A DNA stretch of 64,000 bases from Arthrobacter endolithicus. GTDB lineage: Bacteria; Actinomycetota; Actinomycetes; Actinomycetales; Micrococcaceae. Shown here one piece after another: positions 1 through 10,087 of the stretch (position 1 is its first letter; every line of letters begins with the position of its first letter). Position numbers and translations under genes: made by a program. The notes under the pieces are model-generated. The model was not told the origin of the DNA and ran no database searches. It saw nothing but the letters and a program-made list of their open reading frames with translations. The DNA lies in assembly GCF_026627425.1 (NCBI RefSeq), contig NZ_JAPNLH010000004.1, positions 1-64,000 on the forward strand, written 5' to 3'.

Positions 1-140
1 AACTCATCCGGCTCGCCGCAGCCAAGACCTACTCCCAAGCACCCCACGCAGCATGACACTTTCGCGAGCACATTAGATGAGGCACGCAGGAATCATTTGG
101 CGAGCATATTGACATGAGGCACCACGGAGGTCTTGGCCGG

Positions 141-1280
141 TCAGGATCCGGCGCTGTCCGTTGCTCCCGGGCGCAGCATCCCGTTGGTCCATTTTTCTTC
201 GATCCGGCCGAACTTCCAGATGCCGACGGCGACGATCCAGGCGAGTACGAAAATGCCCACGATAGCGTAACCGACGTCGTTCAGGTCCAGACCGCCGATG
301 GCCGCCAGCGGACCGGTCCGAATCCCGGTTTTGTCCACCAGGATGGAGATGAGCTCGATGGAACCAATAATCAGTGCCACGGCCACAGAGAGTCCGGTGA
401 TCACGAGGTTGTAGTAGATCTTGCGGATGGGCTTGGAGAACGCCCAACCGTACGCGAAGTTCATAAAGCATCCGTCCAGCGCGTCGAGCAGGCTCATCCC
501 GGCGGCGAAGAGAACCGGCAGGGTGAGAACGGCATACCACGGCAGCGAAAACGCAGCCGCACCACCGGCGAGCACCAGCAGGGAAACTTCGGTCGCTGTG
601 TCGAACCCGAGACCAAAGAGCAGGCCGACGACGTACATCTGCCACGGGCGGGTAACCAGCCGGTTCACGCCGCCGAACAACCGGTTCATCAGGCCGCGCT
701 TGTTCAGCTGTTCCTCCAGCGCCGGCTCATCGAGCCGGCCGTGCCGCATCTGGCGGAAGATTTTCACAATGCCCAGCAGGATCACCAGATTTATGATCCC
801 GATGATGTAGAGAAAGATCCCCGACACGCCGGTCCCGATAATTCCCAGCACCGTGCGCAGGGTGGAGGAATCGTAATCCATCTGGGCAGCCAGGGCCCGC
901 ACGCCCATGGCCAGCAGCAGACACAGGCCAAAGACGATGCTGGAATGCCCTAAGGAAAACCAGAACCCGACGGACAGCGGTCTTTTTCCATCATTCATCA
1001 GCTTGCGGGTGGTGTTGTCAATGGCAGCAATGTGATCGGCGTCGAAGGCATGCCGCAGGCCCAAGGTATAGGCGGTTAGGCCCAGGCCGAGCCCGAAAAC
1101 GCCGGCCTGGCCCGGCTGCAGGTGTTCCGGTTCCACGATGCCCGCCAAGACGCCCCACCCCACCAGATGCAGGAGGGCCACGAAACCAGTCATTGAGGCG
1201 ATCGACCCCCATTCCCGAAGAGTCAACGCCCGCCGGATGCGGCCGATCCTGGACCTCGCAGGCCGTTCCACGGTGCTCAT
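141..1280 (-). CDS. NiCoT-family nickel/cobalt permease
   Basis: An integral membrane transporter of the NicO/HoxN/NixA (NiCoT) family, which imports Ni2+ or Co2+ for metalloenzymes. The family signature is visible early in the protein (RHAFDADHIAAIDN, the HX4DH motif). Further family motifs are LGHSSIVF, GFDTATEV and GMSLLDALDG. About eight hydrophobic segments are present. The reading frame stays open upstream to 1448, but I chose the ATG at 1280 (380 aa) because the extra 56 residues are cysteine-rich and unlike the family. No strong Shine-Dalgarno precedes either start. No nickel enzyme is encoded in this window, so the metal cannot be assigned from context. The family call is firm; the metal specificity is not. 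Confidence 0.93.
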   Translation of the reverse strand: MSTVERPARSRIGRIRRALTLREWGSIASMTGFVALLHLVGWGVLAGIVEPEHLQPGQAGVFGLGLGLTAYTLGLRHAFDADHIAAIDNTTRKLMNDGKRPLSVGFWFSLGHSSIVFGLCLLLAMGVRALAAQMDYDSSTLRTVLGIIGTGVSGIFLYIIGIINLVILLGIVKIFRQMRHGRLDEPALEEQLNKRGLMNRLFGGVNRLVTRPWQMYVVGLLFGLGFDTATEVSLLVLAGGAAAFSLPWYAVLTLPVLFAAGMSLLDALDGCFMNFAYGWAFSKPIRKIYYNLVITGLSVAVALIIGSIELISILVDKTGIRTGPLAAIGGLDLNDVGYAIVGIFVLAWIVAVGIWKFGRIEEKWTNGMLRPGATDSAGS

Positions 1281-1592
1281 CAGCGTGTTTTCATCGTGTT
1301 GCCAAACCAGGCACCGGCCGGTTGATGATGCTGTTCGCACATGCTGCAACTGTGCTCCTGCCACCGGTCGAGATGCAATGCTCTGTCCCGAAACCTTGGC
1401 GACGTTGCTGGTGCAACAACAACGCATCATCGACTTTGCCGCCGGCATGCGGCCAGGAAGCGGCAGTGTCAGTGCTCATCTGTTGTACCCCAAGCGCCCG
1501 GGGATAAAGTGAAATGCGCACACTCGGCACCGGGAACGAGTCTTAAATGAGTCAGCAGCAAGCCGGCAACAACCAGCGGGCAAGGCGGCAGA
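1281..1592. other. Intergenic region upstream of the nickel permease
   Basis: About 310 bases between the nickel permease start and the hairpin downstream of cycA. I see no convincing gene, no B12-box and no clear NikR-type palindrome. The promoter of the permease must lie here or upstream, but no good -35/-10 pair stands out. Confidence 0.4.
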
Positions 1593-1638
1593 CCGGCACT
1601 GGTGGCGAGTAGGCGCGTAGTGGCGTCACCAGTGCCGG
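1593..1638 (-). terminator. Hairpin downstream of cycA
   Basis: A perfect 12-bp inverted repeat (CCGGCACTGGTG at 1593-1604 and its complement at 1627-1638) with a 22-nt loop starts 26 bases after the cycA stop codon on the minus strand. No U-tract follows, so it is a probable terminator or 3'-end stabiliser rather than a classical intrinsic terminator. Confidence 0.5.
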
Positions 1639-1663
1639 CCGCTGGGGATGAGGCGAAAGTAAC

Positions 1664-3157
1664 TCAGTTCCCGCCGGGCGCCTGAGCGTCTGCGAGAGCT
1701 GTCTTATCCGACTGCAGCTGCTCCTGGAATCGGGCGTACCGTGCGAGGTGTCCGGGCCTGCGGCGAATAATCAGCCATGCCACCGCCAGGAGCGCAAACC
1801 ACAGCGGTGTCACCAGCAGGGCCTGCAGCGTGTCCGCCTGCTGGGTAAGGGCCCAGAGTATGAAAGCGAAAAAGGCCAGCACCACATAGCACATCACAAC
1901 GCCGCCGGGCATCTTAAATTTGGATGCCGTATGCAGATGCGGCCGCCGTTTACGGAAGACCAGATAGCTGACCAGAATGATGGTCCAGACGAACATGAAC
2001 AGCAGGGCCGAGATGGTCGTCACGACCGTGAAAGCCTCGATGATGGATTGACCCGCGTACAGCAGCACCACGCCCGCGAGCAGGAACATGCAGGAGAAAA
2101 TGAGGGCGTTGGCCGGAACATGGTTGCGGGTGAGTGTGCCGAACTTCCGCGGAGCGTCACCCTCCTGCGCGAGCCCGAACACCATCCGCGACGTGGAGTA
2201 GATACCGGAATTTGCCGATGAGGCCGCGCTGGTGAGCACCACGAAGTTGATCATACCGGCGGCAATGAGCAGACCGGCCAGCGAAAACATGGCTACGAAC
2301 GGGCTCTTCTCCGCCGTGATCTCGCGCCACGGAGTCACCGAAATAATCACAATCAGGGCCACAACGTAGAAGAGCATGACGCGGACCGGAATGGAGTTAA
2401 TGGCCTTAGGCAGGTTCTTTTCCGGGTCCTTGGCCTCGGCCGCGGTGGTTCCGACCAGTTCAATGCCGACAAAGGCAAAGACGGCAATCTGGAACCCTGC
2501 CACAAAACCCATCGGCCCGGTGGGGAAGAGACCGCCGTCGCTCCACAGATTCGTAAAGCTGGCCTGCTCGCCATTGGGCGCCTGAAAAGCGGTGAAGATC
2601 ATTACCAGACCCACGATGATCAGCGTGACGATGGCAACGATCTTGACCAGAGCGAACCAGAATTCCGTCTCCCCGAAGGCCTTAACCGTCGGGAGGTTCA
2701 GCCCCAGCAAGACCGCGATGGCGGCAAGCGCCGGGATCCACAGCGGAACAGCGGGCCACCAAAACCGCACGTAGCCGGCGATCGCAATGATGTCCGCGAT
2801 GCCCGTGACAATCCAGCAGAACCAGTACGTCCAGCCGGTGAAGAATCCCGCCCACGGGCCAAGCAGATCTGCGGAGAAATCGCTGAAGGACTTGTACTTG
2901 AGGTTGGAGAGCAGCAGTTCCCCCATGGCACGCATGACGAAAAAGAGCATGAAGCCAATAATCATGTAGACGAAAATGACCGAGGGGCCGGCAAGGCTGA
3001 TGGTTTTCCCGGAACCCATGAACAGCCCGGTGCCGATGGCGCCGCCGATGGCGATCAGTTGAATGTGCCGGTTGGACAATGAGCGCGTAAGGTGCGGGCC
3101 TTCCGCGGCCGGCTCAGGCGCGCGGACCGGCTGTTGAACCGTCGTACTTTCAGACAT
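1664..3157 (-). CDS. cycA: CycA-type D-serine/D-alanine/glycine permease
   Basis: A 497-residue amino acid-polyamine-organocation superfamily permease with about 12 membrane segments. It resembles E. coli CycA closely from memory: HIQLIAIGGAIGTGLFMGSG in the first helix, then FTGWTYWFCW, AVFAFVGIELVGTTAAE, VVLTSAASSANSG and RPHLH. The expected role is proton-coupled uptake of glycine, D-alanine, D-serine and possibly D-cycloserine. The ATG at 3157 is preceded by an AGAGGGAAG Shine-Dalgarno. It faces away from the riboswitch-controlled glycine cleavage genes across a 460-bp gap, so glycine import and glycine breakdown are encoded back to back. No riboswitch is seen on its own leader. The permease family is certain; the exact substrate preference is inferred from the similarity and the neighbours. 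Confidence 0.9.
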   Translation of the reverse strand: MSESTTVQQPVRAPEPAAEGPHLTRSLSNRHIQLIAIGGAIGTGLFMGSGKTISLAGPSVIFVYMIIGFMLFFVMRAMGELLLSNLKYKSFSDFSADLLGPWAGFFTGWTYWFCWIVTGIADIIAIAGYVRFWWPAVPLWIPALAAIAVLLGLNLPTVKAFGETEFWFALVKIVAIVTLIIVGLVMIFTAFQAPNGEQASFTNLWSDGGLFPTGPMGFVAGFQIAVFAFVGIELVGTTAAEAKDPEKNLPKAINSIPVRVMLFYVVALIVIISVTPWREITAEKSPFVAMFSLAGLLIAAGMINFVVLTSAASSANSGIYSTSRMVFGLAQEGDAPRKFGTLTRNHVPANALIFSCMFLLAGVVLLYAGQSIIEAFTVVTTISALLFMFVWTIILVSYLVFRKRRPHLHTASKFKMPGGVVMCYVVLAFFAFILWALTQQADTLQALLVTPLWFALLAVAWLIIRRRPGHLARYARFQEQLQSDKTALADAQAPGGN

Positions 3158-3305
3158 GGAACTTCCCTCTTAAAATATGGATAAAGCGCGCCACAAAGGC
3201 GGCGTTCGTCGGGCTTGCCCGGAGTTGATGTTGCCGCTTTGGCCGCGGCTGCCTGGGGTTTTCAGTGTGTTGTCTCTCACGCAATAAAGTCAAACTCGCG
3301 CCGCT

Positions 3306-3334
3306 TTGGCCCGCGGCTGTGCATCCGGTAGACT
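3306..3334 (+). promoter_or_regulatory. Candidate promoter of the gcv riboswitch/operon
   Basis: TTGGCC (3306-3311), a 17-base spacer and TAGACT (3329-3334) form a plausible vegetative promoter. Transcription would start near 3341, about 30 bases before the first glycine aptamer. Confidence 0.5.
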
Positions 3335-3371
3335 CGTGAGCCGAATCACCATAATTTAATAGCCTTCGAAC

Positions 3372-3569
3372 TGCGGCGGGAGAGTCCTGCCGGTGTAACA
3401 CCCAGTAGGCGCCGTAGGAGCAAATCCTCCCCAGGAATCTCTCAGGCACCTGTACCGCTGCGGCGAGGCAACTCTGGAAAGCAGTCAGGCGAAAGCCCGG
3501 ACTCACCGACGGTGCAAGCGGAATCTCCCGCGGAAACTCTCAGGTCCAATACAGAGCGGGGAGGAACTC
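3372..3569 (+). promoter_or_regulatory. Tandem glycine riboswitch (gcvT element)
   Basis: Two consecutive glycine aptamers in the leader of gcvP. Aptamer I begins at GCGGGAGAG (about 3376) and contains GCCGTAGGAGCAAATCCTCC and AATCTCTCAGGCACC, closing around the CTCTGGAAAGCAG segment. Aptamer II follows after a short linker, with CACCGACGGTGCAAGC, GGAAACTCTCAGGTCCAATA and CAGAGCGGGGAGG. These are the conserved gcvT-element landmarks. In known cases glycine binding activates expression of the cleavage system. The ATG of gcvP lies about 50 bases downstream; I did not resolve the expression platform. Confidence 0.95.
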
Positions 3570-3616
3570 GGTCCGCATCTGGCGTCTGTTGGCGTCGGCC
3601 AACCTTGGAGTTCCTC

Positions 3617-6600
3617 ATGACGGTTCAGTCCTCGCCCACTAATTTCGCCGACCGCCACATTGGCGCACGCCGGCAATCCGACATCGATACGATGCTCAAA
3701 GCCATTGGCTACGACAGCCTCGAGGGCCTGGTTGATGTGGCCCTGCCGGCGAGCATCCGGCAGGCCAAGCCGCTTGCCCTGGCGCCGGCGCTGACCGAGG
3801 CCCAAACGCTGGCCGCCCTGCGTGGGATTGCCGGCAAAAACAGGACCGCCGTACAGATGATCGGTCAGGGCTACTACGACACCCTGACGCCGGCGGTGAT
3901 TCGCCGCAACATCCTGGAAAACCCGGCCTGGTACACGGCCTACACGCCGTACCAGCCGGAGATCTCGCAGGGCCGGCTGGAGGCCCTGCTCAACTTTCAG
4001 ACCATGGTGGCAGATCTCACCGCGCTCCCTGTGGCCAACGCGTCGTTGCTCGATGAAGCCACCGCCGTGGCCGAGGCCGTGCTGCTGATGCGCCGGGCCA
4101 ATAAGGCACCGGGTTCCGGAGCCGGTAAAACGGTGCTGGATGCGGACCTGCTGCCGCAGACGCTGGCCATCGTGCTGGGCCGCGCCCAGGCACTGGATTT
4201 CGAGGTGGAAGTGGCAGACCTGTCGGCCGGACTGCCGGAGGGCGCCATCAACGGGATTGTGCTGCAGCAGCCGGGCGTGTCCGGTCGCGTTTTCGATTAC
4301 GCCCCGGTCATCGCTGCCGCCAAGGACCGCGGTGCCATGGTCACTGTGGCCGCCGACCTGCTGGCGTTGACCCTGATCGTCGCGCCGGGGGAGCAGGGTG
4401 CGGACATTGCCGTCGGCACGGCCCAGCGTTTTGGCGTTCCGCTGTTTTTCGGCGGCCCGCACGCGGCCTACATGGCGGTCCGCAAGGGTCTGGAGCGTTC
4501 GCTGCCGGGCCGCTTGGTGGGGGTTTCCAAGGACGACGCCGGTCTGCCGGCCTACCGCCTGGCGCTGCAGACCCGTGAGCAGCACATCCGCCGGGAAAAG
4601 GCGACCTCCAACATCTGCACCGCGCAGGCCCTGTTGGCCATCGTCGCGAGCATGTATGCGGTGTATCACGGCCCGGACGGCCTGAAAGCGATCGCCGAGC
4701 GCACCCACGCCCATGCCCGCACCTTGGCCGCGGCCCTGACATCCGCCGGCTTCGAGCTGGTCAGCGAGTCATTCTTCGACACGCTCACCGTCCGCGTCCC
4801 GGGCACGGCAGCCGGCATCATTGCCGACGCGGAGCAACGCGGCATCAACCTGCGCGTCATCGATGCGGACACCGTGGGCGTCTCGACGGATGAAACGACG
4901 ACGGCGGCAACCATCGCCGCGGTCGCGGCCGCCTTCGGCGCCACAGCCGGTACCGAAGCCGGAACCACCAGCGGCACCGCAGCGGCCGGCTTTGAGCTGC
5001 CCGCCGACGTCGTCCGTACCTCCGGTTATCTGACCCACCCCGTTTTCCACAGCCACCGTTCCGAAACCGCGCTGCTGCGCTACATGCGCCGGCTCAGCGA
5101 CCGGGACCTGGCGCTGGATCGCACCATGATCCCACTGGGCTCGTGCACGATGAAGCTCAATGCCACGGTGGAGATGGAGCCCATTTCGTGGCCGGAATTC
5201 GCCTCCATCCACCCGTTCGCGCCGGATTCACAGACCGAGGGCTGGCGGGAGCTGATCGCCGATCTGGAACAGAGCCTGGCGGAGATCACCGGCTACGATC
5301 AGGTCTCGATCCAGCCCAACGCCGGTTCCCAGGGCGAACTCGCAGGCCTGCTCGCCATCCGGGGCTACCATCGGTCCCGCGGAGATGAGCAGCGCCGGAT
5401 CTGCCTGATTCCGGCCTCCGCGCACGGTACCAACGCGGCCTCCGCCGTGCTCGCCGGGATGAAGGTCGTCGTAGTCGCCACCGCTCCCGACGGTAGCATC
5501 GACCACGCTGATCTGCAGGGCAAAATCGACGCCAACAAGGACACCCTGGCGGCGATAATGATTACCTACCCGTCCACGCACGGGGTGTTCGACGACGACG
5601 TCCGGCTGGTCTGCGACGCCGTGCACGCCGTCGGCGGCCAAGTCTACATCGACGGCGCCAACCTTAACGCGCTCGTGGGACTGGCACAGCCGGGCCAGTT
5701 CGGTGGCGACGTCTCGCACCTGAATCTGCACAAGACGTTCTGCATCCCGCACGGCGGCGGCGGCCCCGGCGTTGGGCCGGTGGCAGCCAAGGCACACCTG
5801 GCCCCGTTCATGCCCGGCGACGCGGCAGCGGCCCTGAACTCTGCCGCGAGCGGGCTGAGCGGCGCTGGCAGCGCCGGGTCCGCCAGTGCGGGGGTGCCGA
5901 TTTCGGCGTCCCGCTTTGGCTCCGCCGGGGTGTTGCCGATCTCGTGGGCCTACGTGAAGCTGATGGGCGGGGATGGTCTGACCGAGGCGACCAAGTCGGC
6001 GCTGCTGGCGGCCAACTACGTCGCATCCCGGCTGAACGAGCACTTTCCGATTCTCTATACCGGCACCGGCGGCTTGGTGGCGCACGAATGCATCCTGGAT
6101 CTGCGTGAGCTGACAGCCCGCACCGGAGTGAGCGCCGAAGATGTGGCCAAACGCCTGATTGACTATGGTTTCCATGCTCCCACCCTCGCCTTCCCCGTTG
6201 CCGGGACCCTGATGGTCGAGCCCACCGAGTCGGAGGATCTAGATGAAATGGACAGGTTCATCGACGCGATGATCGCCGTCAAGGGCGAGATTGATCAGGT
6301 GGCCGCCGGTGATTTCACTGCGGAGGAGAGCCCGCTGCGGAAGGCTCCGCACACAGCGGCCGCCGTTGTTACCAGCAGTTGGGACCGTAACTACAGCCGC
6401 GAGCAGGCGGCCTTCCCGCTGGCTTCGCTCCGGACGGATAAATACTTCCCTCCGGTGGGCCGGATCGACGGCGCCAATGGAGACCGCAACCTTATCTGCT
6501 CCTGCCCGCCGATCGAAGCCTTCGAGGACGCACCCGTCGCTTCGGAGGAAGAGTCCTCCACAGCGGCGCCCACTGCAGCAGCCACATCCACAGAGAACCG

Positions 6601-6604
<4 letters not shown>
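3617..6604 (+). CDS. gcvP: Glycine dehydrogenase (decarboxylating), P protein
   Basis: The P protein of the glycine cleavage system. It decarboxylates glycine with pyridoxal phosphate and passes the aminomethyl group to lipoyl-GcvH. The 995-residue protein is the fused single-chain form. The PLP lysine is K706 in [16 protein letters not shown], and [10 protein letters not shown] and [12 protein letters not shown] are typical of the family. The frame is open upstream to a GTG at 3512, but that would run through the riboswitch, so the ATG at 3617 is preferred. An alanine/glycine/serine-rich insert follows the PLP region (about residues 737-755) and makes the protein slightly longer than E. coli GcvP. 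It is the first gene of a riboswitch-controlled gcvP-gcvT-gcvH run, and its stop overlaps the GTG of gcvT. Confidence 0.98.
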
Positions 6605-7767
<1,163 letters not shown>

Positions 7768-7770
7768 ACA

Positions 7771-7788
7771 AACCCGGCAGGCCGGGTT
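7771..7788 (+). terminator. Short hairpin between gcvT and gcvH
   Basis: AACCCGGC (7771-7778) and GCCGGGTT (7781-7788) form a compact GC-rich stem directly after the gcvT stop. It lacks a U-tract, and gcvH follows within 40 bases. It may attenuate or process the message rather than end it. Confidence 0.4.
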
Positions 7789-7825
7789 CCGGTTTACCTC
7801 AGCATTTTTAGCGAAAGAAGACAAC

Positions 7826-8209
7826 ATGACCAAGGTAATGCCCGGGCTGCAGTACTCCGCAGAACACGAATGGATCGCGCGGGATGGAGCCGGGCCCGCT
7901 ACCGTGGGTGTGACCGCCGTGGCCACTGACGCCCTCGGGGACATCGTCTACGTTGATCTGCCAGAGGTGGGAGCCGCCATCACGGCCGGCGAACCGTGCG
8001 GTGAGATCGAGTCCACGAAGTCGGTTTCGGAACTCTTCGCCCCCGTCAGCGGCGAGGTAACGGAAGTCAATAGCGCCGTCGTGGACGATCCCGCCCTGGT
8101 CAATGGTGACCCGTATGGCCTCGGCTGGCTTTTCAAGGTGGACGTCAATACCGACGGCCCGCTGCTGAGCGCCGAGGATTACGCGGCAGCCAATGGCGGC
8201 GAGCTGTGA
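7826..8209 (+). CDS. gcvH: Glycine cleavage H protein (operon copy)
   Basis: A lipoyl carrier protein of 127 residues that shuttles the aminomethyl arm between GcvP, GcvT and the L protein. The lipoylated lysine is K65 in ESTKSVSE, within the conserved GEIESTKSVSELFAPVSGEV context. The N-terminus YSAEHEWIA is typical. The ATG at 7826 has a GAAAGAAGA Shine-Dalgarno. It is one of two gcvH genes in the window; the other (39435-39821) sits with garA. This copy belongs to the riboswitch operon, so it is the one most likely to respond to glycine. Its stop overlaps a GTG that opens a 33-codon reading frame. Confidence 0.97.
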   Translation: MTKVMPGLQYSAEHEWIARDGAGPATVGVTAVATDALGDIVYVDLPEVGAAITAGEPCGEIESTKSVSELFAPVSGEVTEVNSAVVDDPALVNGDPYGLGWLFKVDVNTDGPLLSAEDYAAANGGEL

Positions 8210-8307
8210 GCGCGCCGGCCGGAGCACAGCCAGTCACTGCGTCCCTGTCCCGGGACGTCGTGGAACTGACCGCCGTTGAAAACCACTCGGCAGGACTCCT
8301 GGCCTAG
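8206..8307 (+). CDS. Possible 33-aa peptide between gcvH and sdaA
   Basis: A short frame starting with a GTG that overlaps the gcvH stop (GTGA) and ending at TAG 8305-8307. The peptide (VSAPAGAQPVTASLSR...NHSAGLLA) is not recognised. About 70% of its third codon positions are G or C, as in a real gene here, and the stop-start overlap would couple it to gcvH. It could be a small coupled peptide, the relic of a longer gene, or chance. Confidence 0.25.
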   Translation: MSAPAGAQPVTASLSRDVVELTAVENHSAGLLA

Positions 8308-8361
8308 GCCAACGTGCCAGACCACCACGCATTTTTCCCCGTTTTCGGATAAGGACCAGTC

Positions 8362-9759
8362 ATGGCAGTAGGAGTCTTCGATCTTTTCTCGATCGGCATT
8401 GGACCTTCGAGCTCACACACGGTGGGGCCGATGCGTGCGGCGGCTGTCTTCGCCGCCGAACTCTGCGCGCAAGGCATCGTGGGTGCTGTAGCGGGTCTGC
8501 GCGTGGACCTCTACGGTTCGCTGGCCGCAACCGGCAGGGGCCACGGAACCATGACAGCCGTTTTGCTGGGGTTGGAGGGCCGCGAGCCTGAACTCATCCT
8601 CCCGCAGGAAGTCCAGGACCGGCTGGCCTTCTTTGAGAGCCACGGCGAGGTGGACCTCTGCGGAGTGAAGACCCTCAGCTATGCGGTGGAGGACATGATC
8701 CTGCACCCGCTGACCGTGCTCGCCAGGCACACCAACGGCATGAAATTCCAGGTCACCGACACTGCAGGCGACGTACTCCACGAAGCCACTTTCTTCTCCG
8801 TCGGCGGCGGCTTCATTGTTCGCGAGGGTGAGGAAGACGCAGCGAAGCAGGAACTGGCGGATTCCAAGCAGCAGCTGCCCTACCCCTTCCGGACGGCCGT
8901 CGGGCTGTTGCAGCACTGCACGGCAACCGGATTGGGCATCAGCGGCGTCATGCTCGCCAATGAGTTGGTCAGCCGTTCCGAAACGGAGGTCCGCGACGGT
9001 CTGCTGCACATCCGCGACGTGATGGAAGAATCCAAGAACTCCAGCCTGCAGCGCACCGGCTTGCTGCCCGGCGGACTCAAGGTTCGCCGTCGGGCCCCCG
9101 ACTGGCACGCGAGACTCCGGCTCGAGGACACGGACAGGGACCCGAAGTTCTGGCAGGAGTGGGTCAACCTGGTGGCCTTGGCCGTTAATGAGGAAAACGC
9201 CTCCGGCGGCAGAGTAGTCACTGCCCCCACCAACGGCGCCGCGGGCATCATTCCGGCCGTCATGTTCTATGCGACGCACTACACCGACGGCATGCGTGAG
9301 GGCACTCCGGAAGCAAAGGACGACGTCGTCGTGAAGTTCCTGCTCACCGCCGGCGCCATTGGGGTGCTGTACAAGGAGCAGGCCTCAATCTCGGGGGCAG
9401 AAGTGGGATGCCAGGGCGAAGTCGGGTCGGCTTCTTCAATGGCCGCTGGCGCGCTTGCCGAGGTCATGGGCGGGACGCCCGAACAGGTGGAAAACGCTGC
9501 CGAAATCGCGATGGAACACAACCTTGGTCTGACTTGTGATCCCATTGGCGGACTGGTCCAGGTCCCCTGCATTGAGCGCAACGCCATAGCCGCCGCGAAA
9601 GCGATCAACGCCGCCAAGATGGCACTGTGGGGGGACGGACAACATCGCGTCTCGCTGGATGAGGTCATCGTGACCATGCGCGAAACGGGCAAGGACATGA
9701 GTTCAAAGTACAAGGAAACGGCGATGGGTGGTCTGGCGGTCAACGTCGTAGAATGCTGA
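8362..9759 (+). CDS. sdaA: L-serine ammonia-lyase, single-chain iron-sulfur type
   Basis: L-serine dehydratase, which converts serine to pyruvate and ammonia with a [4Fe-4S] cluster. The 465-residue protein has the N-terminal beta domain ([20 protein letters not shown]) fused to the alpha catalytic domain. The likely cluster cysteines are C350 ([11 protein letters not shown]), C392 (LTCDPIGG) and C403 (VPCIERN), spaced as in the single-chain family. The ATG at 8362 is preceded by GGATAAGGA. It lies about 150 bp downstream of the glycine cleavage genes. Serine made from glycine plus methylene-THF could thus be drained to pyruvate, so the gene fits a glycine/serine catabolic unit and may share the riboswitch transcript. 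Confidence 0.97.
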   Translation: MAVGVFDLFSIGIGPSSSHTVGPMRAAAVFAAELCAQGIVGAVAGLRVDLYGSLAATGRGHGTMTAVLLGLEGREPELILPQEVQDRLAFFESHGEVDLCGVKTLSYAVEDMILHPLTVLARHTNGMKFQVTDTAGDVLHEATFFSVGGGFIVREGEEDAAKQELADSKQQLPYPFRTAVGLLQHCTATGLGISGVMLANELVSRSETEVRDGLLHIRDVMEESKNSSLQRTGLLPGGLKVRRRAPDWHARLRLEDTDRDPKFWQEWVNLVALAVNEENASGGRVVTAPTNGAAGIIPAVMFYATHYTDGMREGTPEAKDDVVVKFLLTAGAIGVLYKEQASISGAEVGCQGEVGSASSMAAGALAEVMGGTPEQVENAAEIAMEHNLGLTCDPIGGLVQVPCIERNAIAAAKAINAAKMALWGDGQHRVSLDEVIVTMRETGKDMSSKYKETAMGGLAVNVVEC

Positions 9760-10087
9760 GCTGACGCGTCGCACCCAAGCTCTGGTTTCCATAAGCGCGC
9801 GCGTTGGGGCGCGGCTGCAACGTCAGGACCCGGCACGCGGATTTCCCGACTGCTGCGGATCTGCTGCTCTTCCATGAACTGCTCCGGGATGGCCTATATG
9901 GCCGGGATGCCGGGTCCACCGTGAAAGAGGCGAAGGCGGCTCATCGTCGACGGGGCGTTGGTGCCTTATCCGCCTGGTAGGGAGCGGCGTTGACCATCTT
10001 CGGTGACAACCGTAGCGTGGGGACTACCGGGATGGGTCGGAGGAATGCTCGCCCCATCCGGTCAGGTTTCGCCGGGGGCGGTTCAGC
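9760..10087. other. Intergenic region after sdaA
   Basis: About 330 bases between sdaA and the lipase-maturation-factor gene. It holds short GC-rich partial repeats (GGGATGGCC and GCCGGGATG near 9890-9910) but no convincing gene, strong terminator or clear promoter. Confidence 0.4.

Noticed and set aside
1281-1663. A cobalamin riboswitch or NikR site upstream of the nickel permease
   Set aside because: No B12-box and no matching palindrome could be found on either strand.
3150-3506. A minus-strand open frame over the riboswitch region, overlapping the cycA start
   Set aside because: No protein features; the DNA is accounted for by the plus-strand promoter and glycine riboswitch.
3503-6175. 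Long minus-strand open frames opposite gcvP (3503-4714 and 5228-6175)
   Set aside because: They are antisense shadows of gcvP with no recognisable protein features, and one crosses the riboswitch.
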